Shown: positions 1 through 5,082 of the stretch, piece after piece
Position numbering within the stretch: position 1 is the stretch's first letter
Layout of the letters: each line of letters opens with the position of its first letter
Origin: Anaerolineae bacterium
GTDB lineage: Bacteria > Chloroflexota > Anaerolineae > Aggregatilineales > Phototrophicaceae
Length of the DNA: 5,082 bases
Assembly: GCA_028284565.1 (NCBI GenBank)
Contig: JANQRM010000283.1
Span: 1 to 5,082, forward strand
Direction of reading: 5' to 3'
Notes under the pieces: generated by a model
Seen by the model: only the letters and a program-made list of their open reading frames with translations
Databases searched by the model: none
Told to the model about the DNA's origin: nothing
Translations under genes and position numbers: made by a program

Positions 1-2
1 AG

Positions 3-353
3 GGACAACCGGGCGCATTATCTGCACGCGAAGTCTTGGAGATGGCAACAGCAGGTGGCGCAAAAGCCTTGGGTTTAGATGATGAAATTGGTGATTTATC
101 TGTCAGCAAAAAAGCGGATTGCATCATCCTCGACAAAGCAGGCGGAATCGGATGGTCACCCTACCCTACCAACGACCCCTTCACTGCGTTGGTCTATAGC
201 ATCAATGGCTTACAAGTCTGCGATACGATGGTCGATGGCAAGTGGCTACTGCGCAACCGTGCATGGATGACGCTGAATTATCGGAACGCCGTACAACAAC
301 AAAATCAGGATATTCAACAACTCATGCAAAAGCGTCAAGCAAGAGAGGCTTGA
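3..353 (+). CDS. Amidohydrolase, MTA/SAH deaminase-like, C-terminal part (5' end cut)
   Basis: This is the last 116 codons of a gene that enters from the left edge, read in the frame starting at base 3 and ending with TGA at 351-353. The visible part has the C-terminal signature of the cytosolic amidohydrolase superfamily of deaminases and chlorohydrolases: SAREVLEMATAGGAKALG, then EIGDLSVSKKADCIILD, then DPFTALVYSINGLQVCDTMVDGKWLLRN. In characterised relatives (5-methylthioadenosine/S-adenosylhomocysteine deaminase, TrzN, AtzB) this segment closes the TIM barrel and forms the small beta-sandwich. The metal-binding His and Asp residues lie upstream and outside the window, so the substrate cannot be settled here. 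The family is usually about 430-470 residues, so roughly three quarters is missing. Its 3' end overlaps the convergent kinase gene by 19 bp. Confidence is high for the superfamily and moderate for a purine-nucleoside deaminase. Confidence 0.9.
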   Translation, partial: GQPGALSAREVLEMATAGGAKALGLDDEIGDLSVSKKADCIILDKAGGIGWSPYPTNDPFTALVYSINGLQVCDTMVDGKWLLRNRAWMTLNYRNAVQQQNQDIQQLMQKRQAREA

Positions 354-1273
354 TACTGGGCGAGCTGCTGGTCGATTTGGTCACGGCTTGCCAATGCGGG
401 AATCACCCCCAATTGAGTACATGCCAACGCACCAGAGACATTCCCCATTTGCACCGCCGCCACGAGGTCCTTTCCTTCTGCTAACCCGATTGCCATCCCT
501 GCATTAAAAGCATCTCCCGCACCCGTTGTATCCACCACATCTACCGCCATCGGGGGAATCATCTGCGACCCCTCATCCGTGATGATGAGCGAGCCTTGCT
601 CACCCATTGTCACGACCACCGTCTGCACACCGAGTGACTTCAGTTCTTGTGCCAGTTCGGTTGTCGATTTCGGGTCATCGGCGGGTCGTCCGAGCAAGAT
701 ACGCAATTCCGTTTCGTTGGGTGTGAGATAGTCTATATATTGAAATGCCGATTTGTCTAAGAGTGTCGCTGGAGCTGGATTCAAAATGGTGCGGACACCG
801 TGTTTCTTCCCCAATTGCATCGCATGGACGGCGACCTCAGCGGGAATTTCTAGCACACTCATCACAATGTCACTTTGGGCAATTTGCGCTTCGGCTTGGT
901 CAACGAAAGCTGGAGTCATCTGATTATTCGCACCCAAATCGAGGATAATGAAATTCTCGCCAGCTTCATTGAGCGTAATCATGGCGATTCCAGTTGGCTG
1001 GTCGTCCAGTTGTTTGAGATGGGATGTTTCAATACCCTCTTCATCAAACAAATCTAACGCGACACGAGCTAAGGAGTCTTGTCCAATCATCCCGATAAAA
1101 TGAGAATTCGCCCCATAGCGCGCCGTTCCGATGGCTTGATTAGAGCCTTTCCCACCCGGTCCCATATCAAAATCTGAGCCGACGAGCGTTTCGCCCCAAA
1201 CCGGTATCCTCCCTGTGCGGATGGTCATGGCAATAACAAAACTTCCAACAACGGTGATGATGGGTTGGCTCAT
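335..1273 (-). CDS. Ribokinase-like pfkB-family carbohydrate kinase
   Basis: A complete 312-residue cytoplasmic sugar kinase of normal length for the ribokinase family (about 300-310). The family phosphorylates a sugar or nucleoside hydroxyl with ATP. Visible motifs in order: GPGGKGSNQA at 38-47 (pfkB signature 1), NPAPA at 165-169, TPNETE at 184-189, VTMGEQGS at 221-228, and DTTGAGDAFNAG at 248-259 (signature 2, anion hole, with Asp254 as the expected catalytic base). Glu142 sits where ribokinases carry a conserved Glu. The N-terminal stretch is unusual: VVGSFVIAMT replaces the usual VVGSxNxD, so the Asn/Asp that bind ribose are absent. Ribose is therefore not a safe substrate call. The ATG is supported by an AGAGGAT ribosome binding site 6 bases upstream. 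The gene converges on the amidohydrolase with a 19-bp overlap. The family call is strong; the specific substrate is unknown. Confidence 0.93.
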   Translation of the reverse strand: MSQPIITVVGSFVIAMTIRTGRIPVWGETLVGSDFDMGPGGKGSNQAIGTARYGANSHFIGMIGQDSLARVALDLFDEEGIETSHLKQLDDQPTGIAMITLNEAGENFIILDLGANNQMTPAFVDQAEAQIAQSDIVMSVLEIPAEVAVHAMQLGKKHGVRTILNPAPATLLDKSAFQYIDYLTPNETELRILLGRPADDPKSTTELAQELKSLGVQTVVVTMGEQGSLIITDEGSQMIPPMAVDVVDTTGAGDAFNAGMAIGLAEGKDLVAAVQMGNVSGALACTQLGVIPALASRDQIDQQLAQYQASLA

Positions 1274-1366
1274 AGGGTTATCCTCTGGAATATGCGCTGG
1301 GTTTCATTGGCTAATTGATGACTCATGCTGATAACTGTAACACAATCCTCAACTATTGCGGGAATC

Positions 1367-1382
1367 CTAGCCAGATGGCTAG
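1367..1382. promoter_or_regulatory. Palindrome in divergent intergenic region, possible operator
   Basis: CTAGCCA-GA-TGGCTAG is a perfect inverted repeat with 7-bp arms and a 2-bp spacer. It lies between the minus-strand kinase (start at 1273) and the plus-strand small ORF. The size and symmetry resemble binding sites of dimeric helix-turn-helix repressors, which often control sugar kinases. This is inference: no regulator is encoded nearby and no strong promoter could be placed around it. No T-run follows on either strand, so it is not an intrinsic terminator. Confidence 0.35.
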
Positions 1383-1468
1383 TCCAAAACTATCCGTCAA
1401 GCGGTAGGCAAGCACCCTGTTTTCGCGTTCAATAGAGATAAGTGTCAGGGACAACAGAGAATAATCCA

Positions 1469-1681
1469 ATGCCTCAATTAGTTATTATGAAAACCAGTTA
1501 CTCAATCTATATGTATGTCTTCGATGGTGCGCGAACAGTCAATCGACATCGCGTTCAATCTACTGAGTCTGCTCGCGGATTCTTGCAAGAGATGCTAGAA
1601 GTGTATCCGGACATCAAAATTTCAAACTGGGATACGGATACCTTAACCATGCCAGCGGTTATCGGTCCGGCGATGCGTTAG
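1469..1681 (+). CDS. Small hypothetical protein, about 70 residues
   Basis: I do not recognise this protein. It reads MPQLVIMKTSYSIYMYVFDG at the start and ends WDTDTLTMPAVIGPAMR. It has no signal peptide, no membrane segment long enough to span and no Cys. The composition is mixed and protein-like, suggesting one small soluble domain: two beta strands (TSYSIYMYVFDG, TVNRHRVQS), a helix (ESARGFLQEMLEVY), then a strand (DIKISNW). I chose the ATG at 1469, with a weak AGAGA element 8 bases upstream. An in-frame GTG at 1442 would add nine residues but has a poorly spaced site, and a third start, ATG at 1487, has none. The gene lies alone between two minus-strand genes and faces the SRPBCC gene tail to tail. 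It could still be a chance reading frame. Confidence 0.5.
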   Translation: MPQLVIMKTSYSIYMYVFDGARTVNRHRVQSTESARGFLQEMLEVYPDIKISNWDTDTLTMPAVIGPAMR

Positions 1682-1694
1682 GACTCTAAACACC

Positions 1695-1718
1695 CCTCAA
1701 TCTTTCAGAGGATTCAGG
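1695..1718. terminator. Weak hairpin between convergent genes
   Basis: CCTCAATC and GATTCAGG form an 8-bp stem with one C-C mismatch and an 8-base loop. It sits in the 59-bp gap between the stops of the small plus-strand ORF and the minus-strand SRPBCC gene, where a bidirectional terminator is expected. Neither side has a proper T-run, so an intrinsic terminator is only weakly supported. Confidence 0.25.
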
Positions 1719-1740
1719 ATCGTGATTAAAGTCAGTCAAC

Positions 1741-2166
1741 TTATTCAGATGCACCTTCGGCAGTGGCTTTGAGCGCATCCGCGTGGCGTTGGAAGGCTTC
1801 GGATAAATCAGGGATGGTGCGTCCGATGATGGGCAAGAGCCAACCAGTAAATTCCTCACGGACATGATAACGGGTCGTATCACCTTGTTGCGTTAGCGTA
1901 AAGGTGCGTTGTCCCTTAAACATCCCCAAGGGCATTCCACTCGCCCAGACCATTTTCTGATTCGGCACAAACTCTGCAACCGTCACCGGAAAGGCACGGT
2001 CTGGACTGACTTTGGTATAAACCGTGACTTTCTGATTATGGACAATTTGTCCCTCAATCCGAGTCACATCGGGGTCCCAGTTGGTGAATTTCTCTGCATC
2101 AGTGATAAGTCCCCACACGATTTCTGGCGAGGCTTTGATGTCGACAGATGCTTCATAAGCTAACAT
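1741..2166 (-). CDS. SRPBCC-fold protein (polyketide cyclase/START-like)
   Basis: A complete 141-residue soluble protein, a usual length for a single SRPBCC (START/Bet v 1-like) domain, which forms a deep hydrophobic ligand pocket. The N-terminus carries the family hallmark: YEASVDIKASPEIVWGLITD followed by AEKFTNWDPDV, about residues 4-34. The core strand KMVWASGMPLGMFKGQRTFTL is at 71-91. The closing helix, PDLSEAFQRHADALKATAE at 119-137, normally lids the pocket. The domain fits environmental START-like proteins that bind small hydrophobic ligands, but ligand and role cannot be read from sequence. The ATG has a strong AAGGAGAG ribosome binding site, and the stop is TAA. It is transcribed divergently from the secreted esterase across 384 bp, so shared regulation is possible but unproven. 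Confidence 0.93.
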   Translation of the reverse strand: MLAYEASVDIKASPEIVWGLITDAEKFTNWDPDVTRIEGQIVHNQKVTVYTKVSPDRAFPVTVAEFVPNQKMVWASGMPLGMFKGQRTFTLTQQGDTTRYHVREEFTGWLLPIIGRTIPDLSEAFQRHADALKATAEGASE

Positions 2167-2335
2167 ACGACTCTCCTTGCTTGTATTTAGAAACTACAGC
2201 ATGTAGGTTTTGATGTCTGCATCAGGTTCGCTGAATATCTAAAGTGTACCCTCAACTGCCGAAAGCGTCATTAGCCACTGCAATACCATCTTCATCAGCT
2301 TATTGCCTCTTGATGTCAGTTATATACCCTGACTT

Positions 2336-2410
2336 TTTCACTGTTCCTATCGAAATTTAGTAAATTTGTATTTTAAATGTATTATAGTTATAATCTATTT
2401 AACAGTGAAA
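2336..2410. repeat. Perfect 10-bp inverted repeat flanking the esterase promoter
   Basis: TTTCACTGTT at 2336-2345 and AACAGTGAAA at 2401-2410 are exact reverse complements separated by a 55-bp, very AT-rich core. The core contains the best promoter of the window. The right arm falls at about +1 to +10 of the predicted transcript and the left arm at about -65 to -56, with arm centres 65 bp apart. There is no matching target-site duplication outside the arms and no recombinase gene in view. The layout could be a pair of operator half-sites for DNA looping, a very small mobile relic, or chance. Confidence 0.5.
2366..2394 (+). promoter_or_regulatory. Sigma-70-type promoter for the esterase gene
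   Basis: The -10 hexamer is a perfect TATAAT at 2389-2394. The -35 hexamer at 2366-2371 is TTGTAT, matching three of six consensus positions. The spacer is an ideal 17 bp. A second TATAGT directly precedes the -10. The sequence just upstream (AAATTTAGTAAATTT, 2353-2367) is AT-rich and could act as an UP-like element. Transcription would begin near 2401, giving a leader of about 150 nucleotides. Confidence 0.5.
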
Positions 2411-2438
2411 GATGTTAAGAGATTCCGCTCAACATCGG

Positions 2439-2471
2439 GTGATTTGTCTGAGTAGATAACAGATCAATCAC
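2439..2471 (+). promoter_or_regulatory. Imperfect 12-bp hairpin in the esterase leader
   Basis: GTGATTTGTCTG at 2439-2450 can pair with CAGATCAATCAC at 2460-2471 across a 9-base loop, with one T-C mismatch and one G-U pair. At the DNA level it is a dyad centred near 2455, so it could be either an RNA hairpin or an operator. No T-run follows, so it is not a terminator by itself. Confidence 0.3.
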
Positions 2472-2478
2472 AACACCT

Positions 2479-2524
2479 CTTAGTCGGACAGAGCATTATT
2501 ACCTGTCTTTTCCTAAGCATTTTT
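2479..2524 (+). promoter_or_regulatory. Second leader hairpin followed by a T-run, attenuator-like
   Basis: An outer stem CTTAG (2479-2483) / CTAAG (2513-2517) encloses an inner stem GACAG (2487-2491) / CTGTC (2503-2507) with an 11-base loop. A TTTTT run at 2520-2524 begins two bases after the structure, about 15 bases before the ribosome binding site. The stems are short and interrupted, so termination would be weak. An attenuator role is inference, and no known riboswitch class or leader peptide is recognised. Confidence 0.25.
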
Positions 2525-2550
2525 AAAAAATAATTGTATGGAGCTTATTT

Positions 2551-4221
2551 ATGAAACTCTATAGAGTATTGGCATTAGTTCTCGTCTGTGTCCTTGTTCT
2601 CACCACGATAGGTATCTCTCTCGCCCAGTCGGATGCACAAACCGCCTGCGATTCACTTCGCAATTCCTCAGCATTGGTCATCATCGACGTGCAATTCATT
2701 GAAGGTGAAGCCGAGACTTATTGCCAAGTATCCGGAATCACCGGACAAATCCATTATCAAGTCAAGTTGCCCGTTCCAGAGCAATGGAATGGTCGTTTTT
2801 TGATGACTGGCGATGGTGGACATGATGGTTCAATCGGCTTAGCCAACCGTCCCGGCTTTGCCGTGGCAAATAGCGATATGGGACATTCTGCAGTAACAGA
2901 ACCCGGTGCAACCTTCGCTCATAATAACCGCCAAGCAGAAATTGATTATGGGTATCGTGCCGTTCACACCACGGTCTTAGCCGCCAAACAACTCATACAA
3001 GATTATTATGGTCGTCCAGCGGATTACTCCTACTTCGATGGGTGTTCGACAGGCGGAAGACAGGCAGCAGTTGAAGCCCAACGCTACCCCGGCGATTTCG
3101 ATGGCATTGTGGGTGGTGCGCTATTTAATAACGCCGTAGAAGTAGCAATGGAACAAGTTTGGAGCAGTGCTGTTTTCTTCTATGATACCGATGGTGATGG
3201 TGTTGGTTTCGACAACAACATCACACAGGAAGATATCAACGCCTTGCGAGATGCAGTACTCGCGAAAGTCGATGTACTAGGCAATGATCGCATCCGTGAC
3301 GGTGTGATTGATAATCCGATAGCCGCCAGTGCTGTCTTTACAGATGAAGATATCGAAGCACTCGGGGCTGAATTGGGTTGGTCAGACGGGCAAATCGAAG
3401 CTATCAAAGATGTCTATTCAGGTCCTCACGATTCTGCAGGCAATTCATGGTACAAAGGCAAAGCCCTTGGGACAGAATATGGTTGGGGACTATTTGTTAT
3501 ACCGACCCCAGATGCTTTTCCGGCAGGCAATAGTATGCGACCCTTCCAGACCGGTTTTGCTTTTAGCTTCGTGAATTATCTCTGGTTTGAGCATGATCCC
3601 GGCGTTCCAACAGCAAATCCGGGAGACCCCTCCTTGTTAGCACAAGATGGAGAATATCGCTGGTTAGATTTTGACTTTGATAGCAACACGCCCACAGGCG
3701 AGACTGCTAATCCAGTTGTAGGTCCGTGGACACCTTCCGATGGAGGTGGATTTATGCGCGAAATTCTCAATGCATCAGATACTGATCTTACTCCCTTCCT
3801 CGTCCAACACGATGCCAAATACTTGCTTTATCATGGTTGGGCAGACCCCCTGATTGGGGCAGAACCGACTGTTGATTACTTTGAAGGGATTGTCCGTGAT
3901 ACCTTCGGTGGTGATGCGGAACTCGCGGCGAACAATGTGCGACTGTTTATGGTTCCCGGTATGGGACATTGTTCGGATGCAGGGCTTGGTTCGGCTAGCG
4001 AATGGGATCGCTTAGCTCCGATGATTGAATGGGTAGAAAATGGAAATCCACCCGACTCCATTGTTGCGGTTCATACAGGAGCCGATGGTGAGGTGGATAA
4101 TGAGCGTATTCTTTGCCCATGGCCCCTTCAACCGACTTATACCGGACCAATGGATGATGACGCACAGAACAATCGTGAGAATTGGGTTGCATCCAATTTT
4201 GAGTGTTTGCCACAAGAGTAA
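2551..4221 (+). CDS. Secreted tannase/feruloyl esterase-family hydrolase
   Basis: A complete 556-residue exported alpha/beta hydrolase. Family members hydrolyse ester bonds of phenolic acids (gallate, ferulate, mono-hydroxyethyl terephthalate). An export signal covers residues 1-25: short basic start, then a long Leu/Val core ending ISLA before QSD. WNGRF at 79-83, GDGG at 87-90 and SDMGH at 108-112 are typical of the family core. The nucleophile motif GCSTGGRQ is at 164-171 with Ser166. The acid is probably Asp432 in HGWADPL and the base His473 in GMGHC, forming the CS-D-HC arrangement with a Cys165-Cys474 disulfide. The mature chain has six Cys (33, 58, 165, 474, 522, 552), enough for three disulfides. 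The lid region holds DTDGDG (212-217) and DRIRDGVIDNP (246-256), Asp-rich loops that suggest calcium. The usual lid Cys after DNP is absent. GGAG lies 7 bases before the ATG. The exact ester substrate is unknown. Confidence 0.93.
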   Translation: MKLYRVLALVLVCVLVLTTIGISLAQSDAQTACDSLRNSSALVIIDVQFIEGEAETYCQVSGITGQIHYQVKLPVPEQWNGRFLMTGDGGHDGSIGLANRPGFAVANSDMGHSAVTEPGATFAHNNRQAEIDYGYRAVHTTVLAAKQLIQDYYGRPADYSYFDGCSTGGRQAAVEAQRYPGDFDGIVGGALFNNAVEVAMEQVWSSAVFFYDTDGDGVGFDNNITQEDINALRDAVLAKVDVLGNDRIRDGVIDNPIAASAVFTDEDIEALGAELGWSDGQIEAIKDVYSGPHDSAGNSWYKGKALGTEYGWGLFVIPTPDAFPAGNSMRPFQTGFAFSFVNYLWFEHDPGVPTANPGDPSLLAQDGEYRWLDFDFDSNTPTGETANPVVGPWTPSDGGGFMREILNASDTDLTPFLVQHDAKYLLYHGWADPLIGAEPTVDYFEGIVRDTFGGDAELAANNVRLFMVPGMGHCSDAGLGSASEWDRLAPMIEWVENGNPPDSIVAVHTGADGEVDNERILCPWPLQPTYTGPMDDDAQNNRENWVASNFECLPQE

Positions 4222-4232
4222 ATCAAGACCTT

Positions 4233-4279
4233 AGAGAAGATGAGGGCTTCTACCCTATCGGGGAAAAGCTCTCTCTTTT
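4233..4279 (+). terminator. Possible weak terminator or processing hairpin after the esterase gene
   Basis: GAT(G)AGGG at 4239-4246 pairs with CCCTATC at 4253-4259 around a 6-base loop with one bulged G. An outer AGAGA (4233-4237) / TCTCT (4272-4276) pairing is followed by a short T-run to 4279. Competing pairings exist (AGAAG with CTTCT). Because the stem and the T-run are separated, read-through into the lipoprotein gene 70 bp downstream of the esterase stop is likely. Confidence 0.25.
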
Positions 4280-4291
4280 GATAAGTCATTA

Positions 4292-4726
4292 ATGGATACT
4301 CTATGCCGAACCTTTTTCTACTTCTTAATCATCAGTAGTCTTTTGGGCTGTTCTCAAGCGAATTCCGAGGACCTAACAAAGACGTTGGCAAACACGTTTC
4401 AGGATTCGCATTTTCACGTTGTATCACTCGGATATACACCGCAACCCTATTTTGATGCTGACAGCTATCGCTTACAGATTTCCGGTGAAACAATTCAGAT
4501 TCTGATATTTTCGAATCCATTAGGAGCATTCTTAGCGACTTTATCCGTGTCAGCCGATGGTCAAGTGATTGCTGGGCAAACCATCAATTGGACACAATCA
4601 CCTCATTTTTACTGGCGTAGACAACATATTGTCATCTATGTAGGTGAGAACATCGAAATCATCCAGATTATTGAATCCATCATGGGTTTACAATTTGCAG
4701 GTGGAGTCGTTTACCCTGATATTTGA
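4292..4726 (+). CDS. Small membrane-anchored lipoprotein, W..SPHFY family-like
   Basis: A complete 144-residue predicted lipoprotein. The N-terminus has a hydrophobic FFYFLIISSLLGC segment ending in a clear lipobox (Leu-Leu-Gly-Cys, Cys20), so lipidation and anchoring at Cys20 are expected. The rest is a compact, beta-rich domain: SYRLQISGETIQILIFSN at 58-75, SVSADGQVI at 85-93, INWTQSPHFYW at 98-108, IVIYVGEN at 113-120 and GLQFAG at 132-137. From memory, this W...PHFY...YVG...QFAG series recurs in short uncharacterised lipoproteins of Chloroflexota, cyanobacteria and actinobacteria. No enzymatic residues stand out. The ATG has no good ribosome binding site, which suggests weak expression or coupling to the upstream esterase 70 bp away. 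Function is unknown. A cell-surface role next to a secreted esterase is inference. Confidence 0.85.
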   Translation: MDTLCRTFFYFLIISSLLGCSQANSEDLTKTLANTFQDSHFHVVSLGYTPQPYFDADSYRLQISGETIQILIFSNPLGAFLATLSVSADGQVIAGQTINWTQSPHFYWRRQHIVIYVGENIEIIQIIESIMGLQFAGGVVYPDI

Positions 4727-4754
4727 ACAATAGAATCTTTAGCATGTCAAAATT

Positions 4755-4785
4755 AAACGAAAAGACCACTCGAAATCAAGTGGTC
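4755..4785 (-). terminator. Intrinsic terminator of the aldo/keto reductase gene
   Basis: GACCACT (4764-4770) and AGTGGTC (4779-4785) form a perfect 7-bp stem with an 8-base loop. Read on the minus strand, the stem is followed at once by TTTT, CG, TTT (4763 down to 4755) and then more T-rich sequence. It lies 33 bp after the reductase stop at 4818. On the plus strand no T-run follows the stem, so it serves the minus-strand gene mainly, although the hairpin could also shield the 3' end of the lipoprotein transcript. Confidence 0.7.
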
Positions 4786-4817
4786 ATGAAATTCAGCTGA
4801 TATGGAATCAACTATAC

Positions 4818-5082
4818 TCACCACGCATAGGCTTTGGGGGCTTCTCCACCCGGTCCGGGGAAGATGTCATCCAGTCTGGTAAGCGTCTCCACATCCAACG
4901 TAATCTCCGTAGCTCGCACCGCACTTTCCAATTGCTCCATCGTGCGTGGACCAATAATCGGCGCAGTCACAACGGGGTTATGCAACAACCATGCCAGTGC
5001 CACTTCACCGGGAGGCTCGCCAATGTCACGGCAGAGGTCTTCATAGGCTTGCAATTTATCCCGATTCTCTTCCACACGTTTC
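4818..5082 (-). CDS. Aldo/keto reductase, C-terminal part (5' end cut)
   Basis: The last 87 codons of a minus-strand gene that runs off the right edge, ending in TGA at 4820-4818. The visible part is characteristic of the C-terminal third of NADPH-dependent aldo/keto reductases. It has GEPPGEVALAWLLHNP (barrel helix and strand), then VVTAPIIGPRTMEQLESAV, the loop and helix that bind the 2'-phosphate and adenine of NADPH in this superfamily. It closes with ITLDVETLTRLDDIFPGPGG and the terminal EAPKAYAW. Family members are about 310-340 residues and reduce aldehydes or ketones in the cytoplasm. The catalytic Asp-Tyr-Lys-His tetrad lies outside the window, so catalytic competence cannot be checked. 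A GTG occurs in frame near the edge, but the family length shows it is internal. The gene converges on the lipoprotein gene and ends at a clear terminator. Confidence 0.92.
   Translation of the reverse strand, partial: KRVEENRDKLQAYEDLCRDIGEPPGEVALAWLLHNPVVTAPIIGPRTMEQLESAVRATEITLDVETLTRLDDIFPGPGGEAPKAYAW

Larger units (their letters stand above)
2167..2550. other. 384-bp divergent intergenic region with layered regulatory structure
   Basis: No protein-coding frame is credible here. The SRPBCC-proximal half (2167-2330) holds that gene's ribosome binding site and a small CTACA-GCA-TGTAG palindrome at 2194-2206. I could not place a convincing minus-strand promoter in it. The esterase-proximal half carries a sigma-70-like promoter at 2366-2394 inside a perfect 10-bp inverted repeat (2336-2410). 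Two imperfect hairpins follow (2439-2471 and 2479-2517), then a TTTTTAAAAA palindrome at 2520-2529 and the GGAG ribosome binding site at 2540-2543. From the predicted start point to the ATG the leader would be about 150 nucleotides, long for a simple bacterial gene. Confidence 0.6.

Noticed and set aside
1318..1326. ATGACTCAT palindrome upstream of the kinase
   Set aside because: It has only 4-bp arms that do not extend, so it is expected by chance in this length.
1447..1455. AGGGACAAC at the left edge (1-9) repeated near 1447
   Set aside because: A 9-base match between a coding and a non-coding position, without extension, is consistent with chance.
1909..2163. Plus-strand reading frame opposite the SRPBCC gene
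   Set aside because: The minus-strand frame shows a clear family signature and a strong ribosome binding site. The opposite frame shows neither.
2315..2338. GTCAG/CTGAC hairpin followed by TTTTT, resembling a plus-strand terminator
   Set aside because: The stem is only 5 bp with a 9-base loop, and no plus-strand gene ends upstream of it. It probably reflects the AT-rich approach to the promoter.
2575..2590. Cys13 in the esterase signal peptide as a lipobox cysteine
   Set aside because: It lies in the middle of the hydrophobic core, without the Leu-x-Gly/Ala-Cys pattern. A standard signal peptidase site after SLA at residue 25 fits better.
3180..3407. Minus-strand reading frame inside the esterase gene, and similar frames at 3576-3818, 3775-3969 and 3995-4215
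   Set aside because: All lie opposite the esterase coding sequence, have no ribosome binding sites, and give low-complexity translations typical of shadow frames.
4834..5046. Plus-strand reading frame of 70 codons opposite the aldo/keto reductase
   Set aside because: It is fully antisense to a well-recognised reductase, and its Ser/Pro-rich translation resembles no protein family.

Overview
The window is about 5 kb of ordinary bacterial chromosome with intact, densely packed genes. No RNA gene, CRISPR array, transposase or phage gene is visible. Base composition is moderate, except for one very AT-rich intergenic patch near 2340-2400. Three features suggest a member of the Chloroflexota (Anaerolineae-like): the aldo/keto reductase tail ending in PGPGGEAPKAYAW, the small lipoprotein with a W...PHFY...YVG...QFAG pattern, and the unusual N-terminus of the pfkB kinase. 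This placement is inference from remembered family patterns and is held with modest confidence.

Layout. (1) 3-353, plus strand: C-terminal 116 residues of a cytosine/adenosine-deaminase-type amidohydrolase (methylthioadenosine/S-adenosylhomocysteine deaminase or TrzA/AtzB-like), cut by the left edge. (2) 335-1273, minus strand: complete ribokinase-like pfkB sugar kinase whose 3' end overlaps the amidohydrolase tail to tail by 19 bp. (3) 1274-1468: divergent intergenic region with a clean palindrome, CTAGCCA-GA-TGGCTAG. (4) 1469-1681, plus strand: small orphan protein of about 70 residues. (5) 1741-2166, minus strand: SRPBCC-fold (polyketide cyclase/START-like) protein. (6) 2167-2550: 384-bp divergent intergenic region. 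It holds a good sigma-70-type promoter inside a perfect 10-bp inverted repeat, then two leader hairpins. (7) 2551-4221, plus strand: secreted tannase/feruloyl esterase-family hydrolase with signal peptide and full catalytic set. (8) 4292-4726, plus strand: small lipoprotein, possibly co-transcribed with the esterase. (9) 4764-4785: hairpin whose T-rich side serves the minus strand, the terminator for (10) 4818-5082, minus strand, the C-terminal part of an aldo/keto reductase cut by the right edge.

The genes do not form an obvious single pathway. The esterase and the lipoprotein are both exported, which fits cell-surface breakdown of plant phenolic esters. The others are cytoplasmic housekeeping or accessory enzymes with alternating orientation. 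I found no convincing new multi-gene system. The most interesting part is the regulatory architecture upstream of the esterase (2336-2524), followed by the atypical substrate-binding motif of the kinase and the two small uncharacterised proteins.
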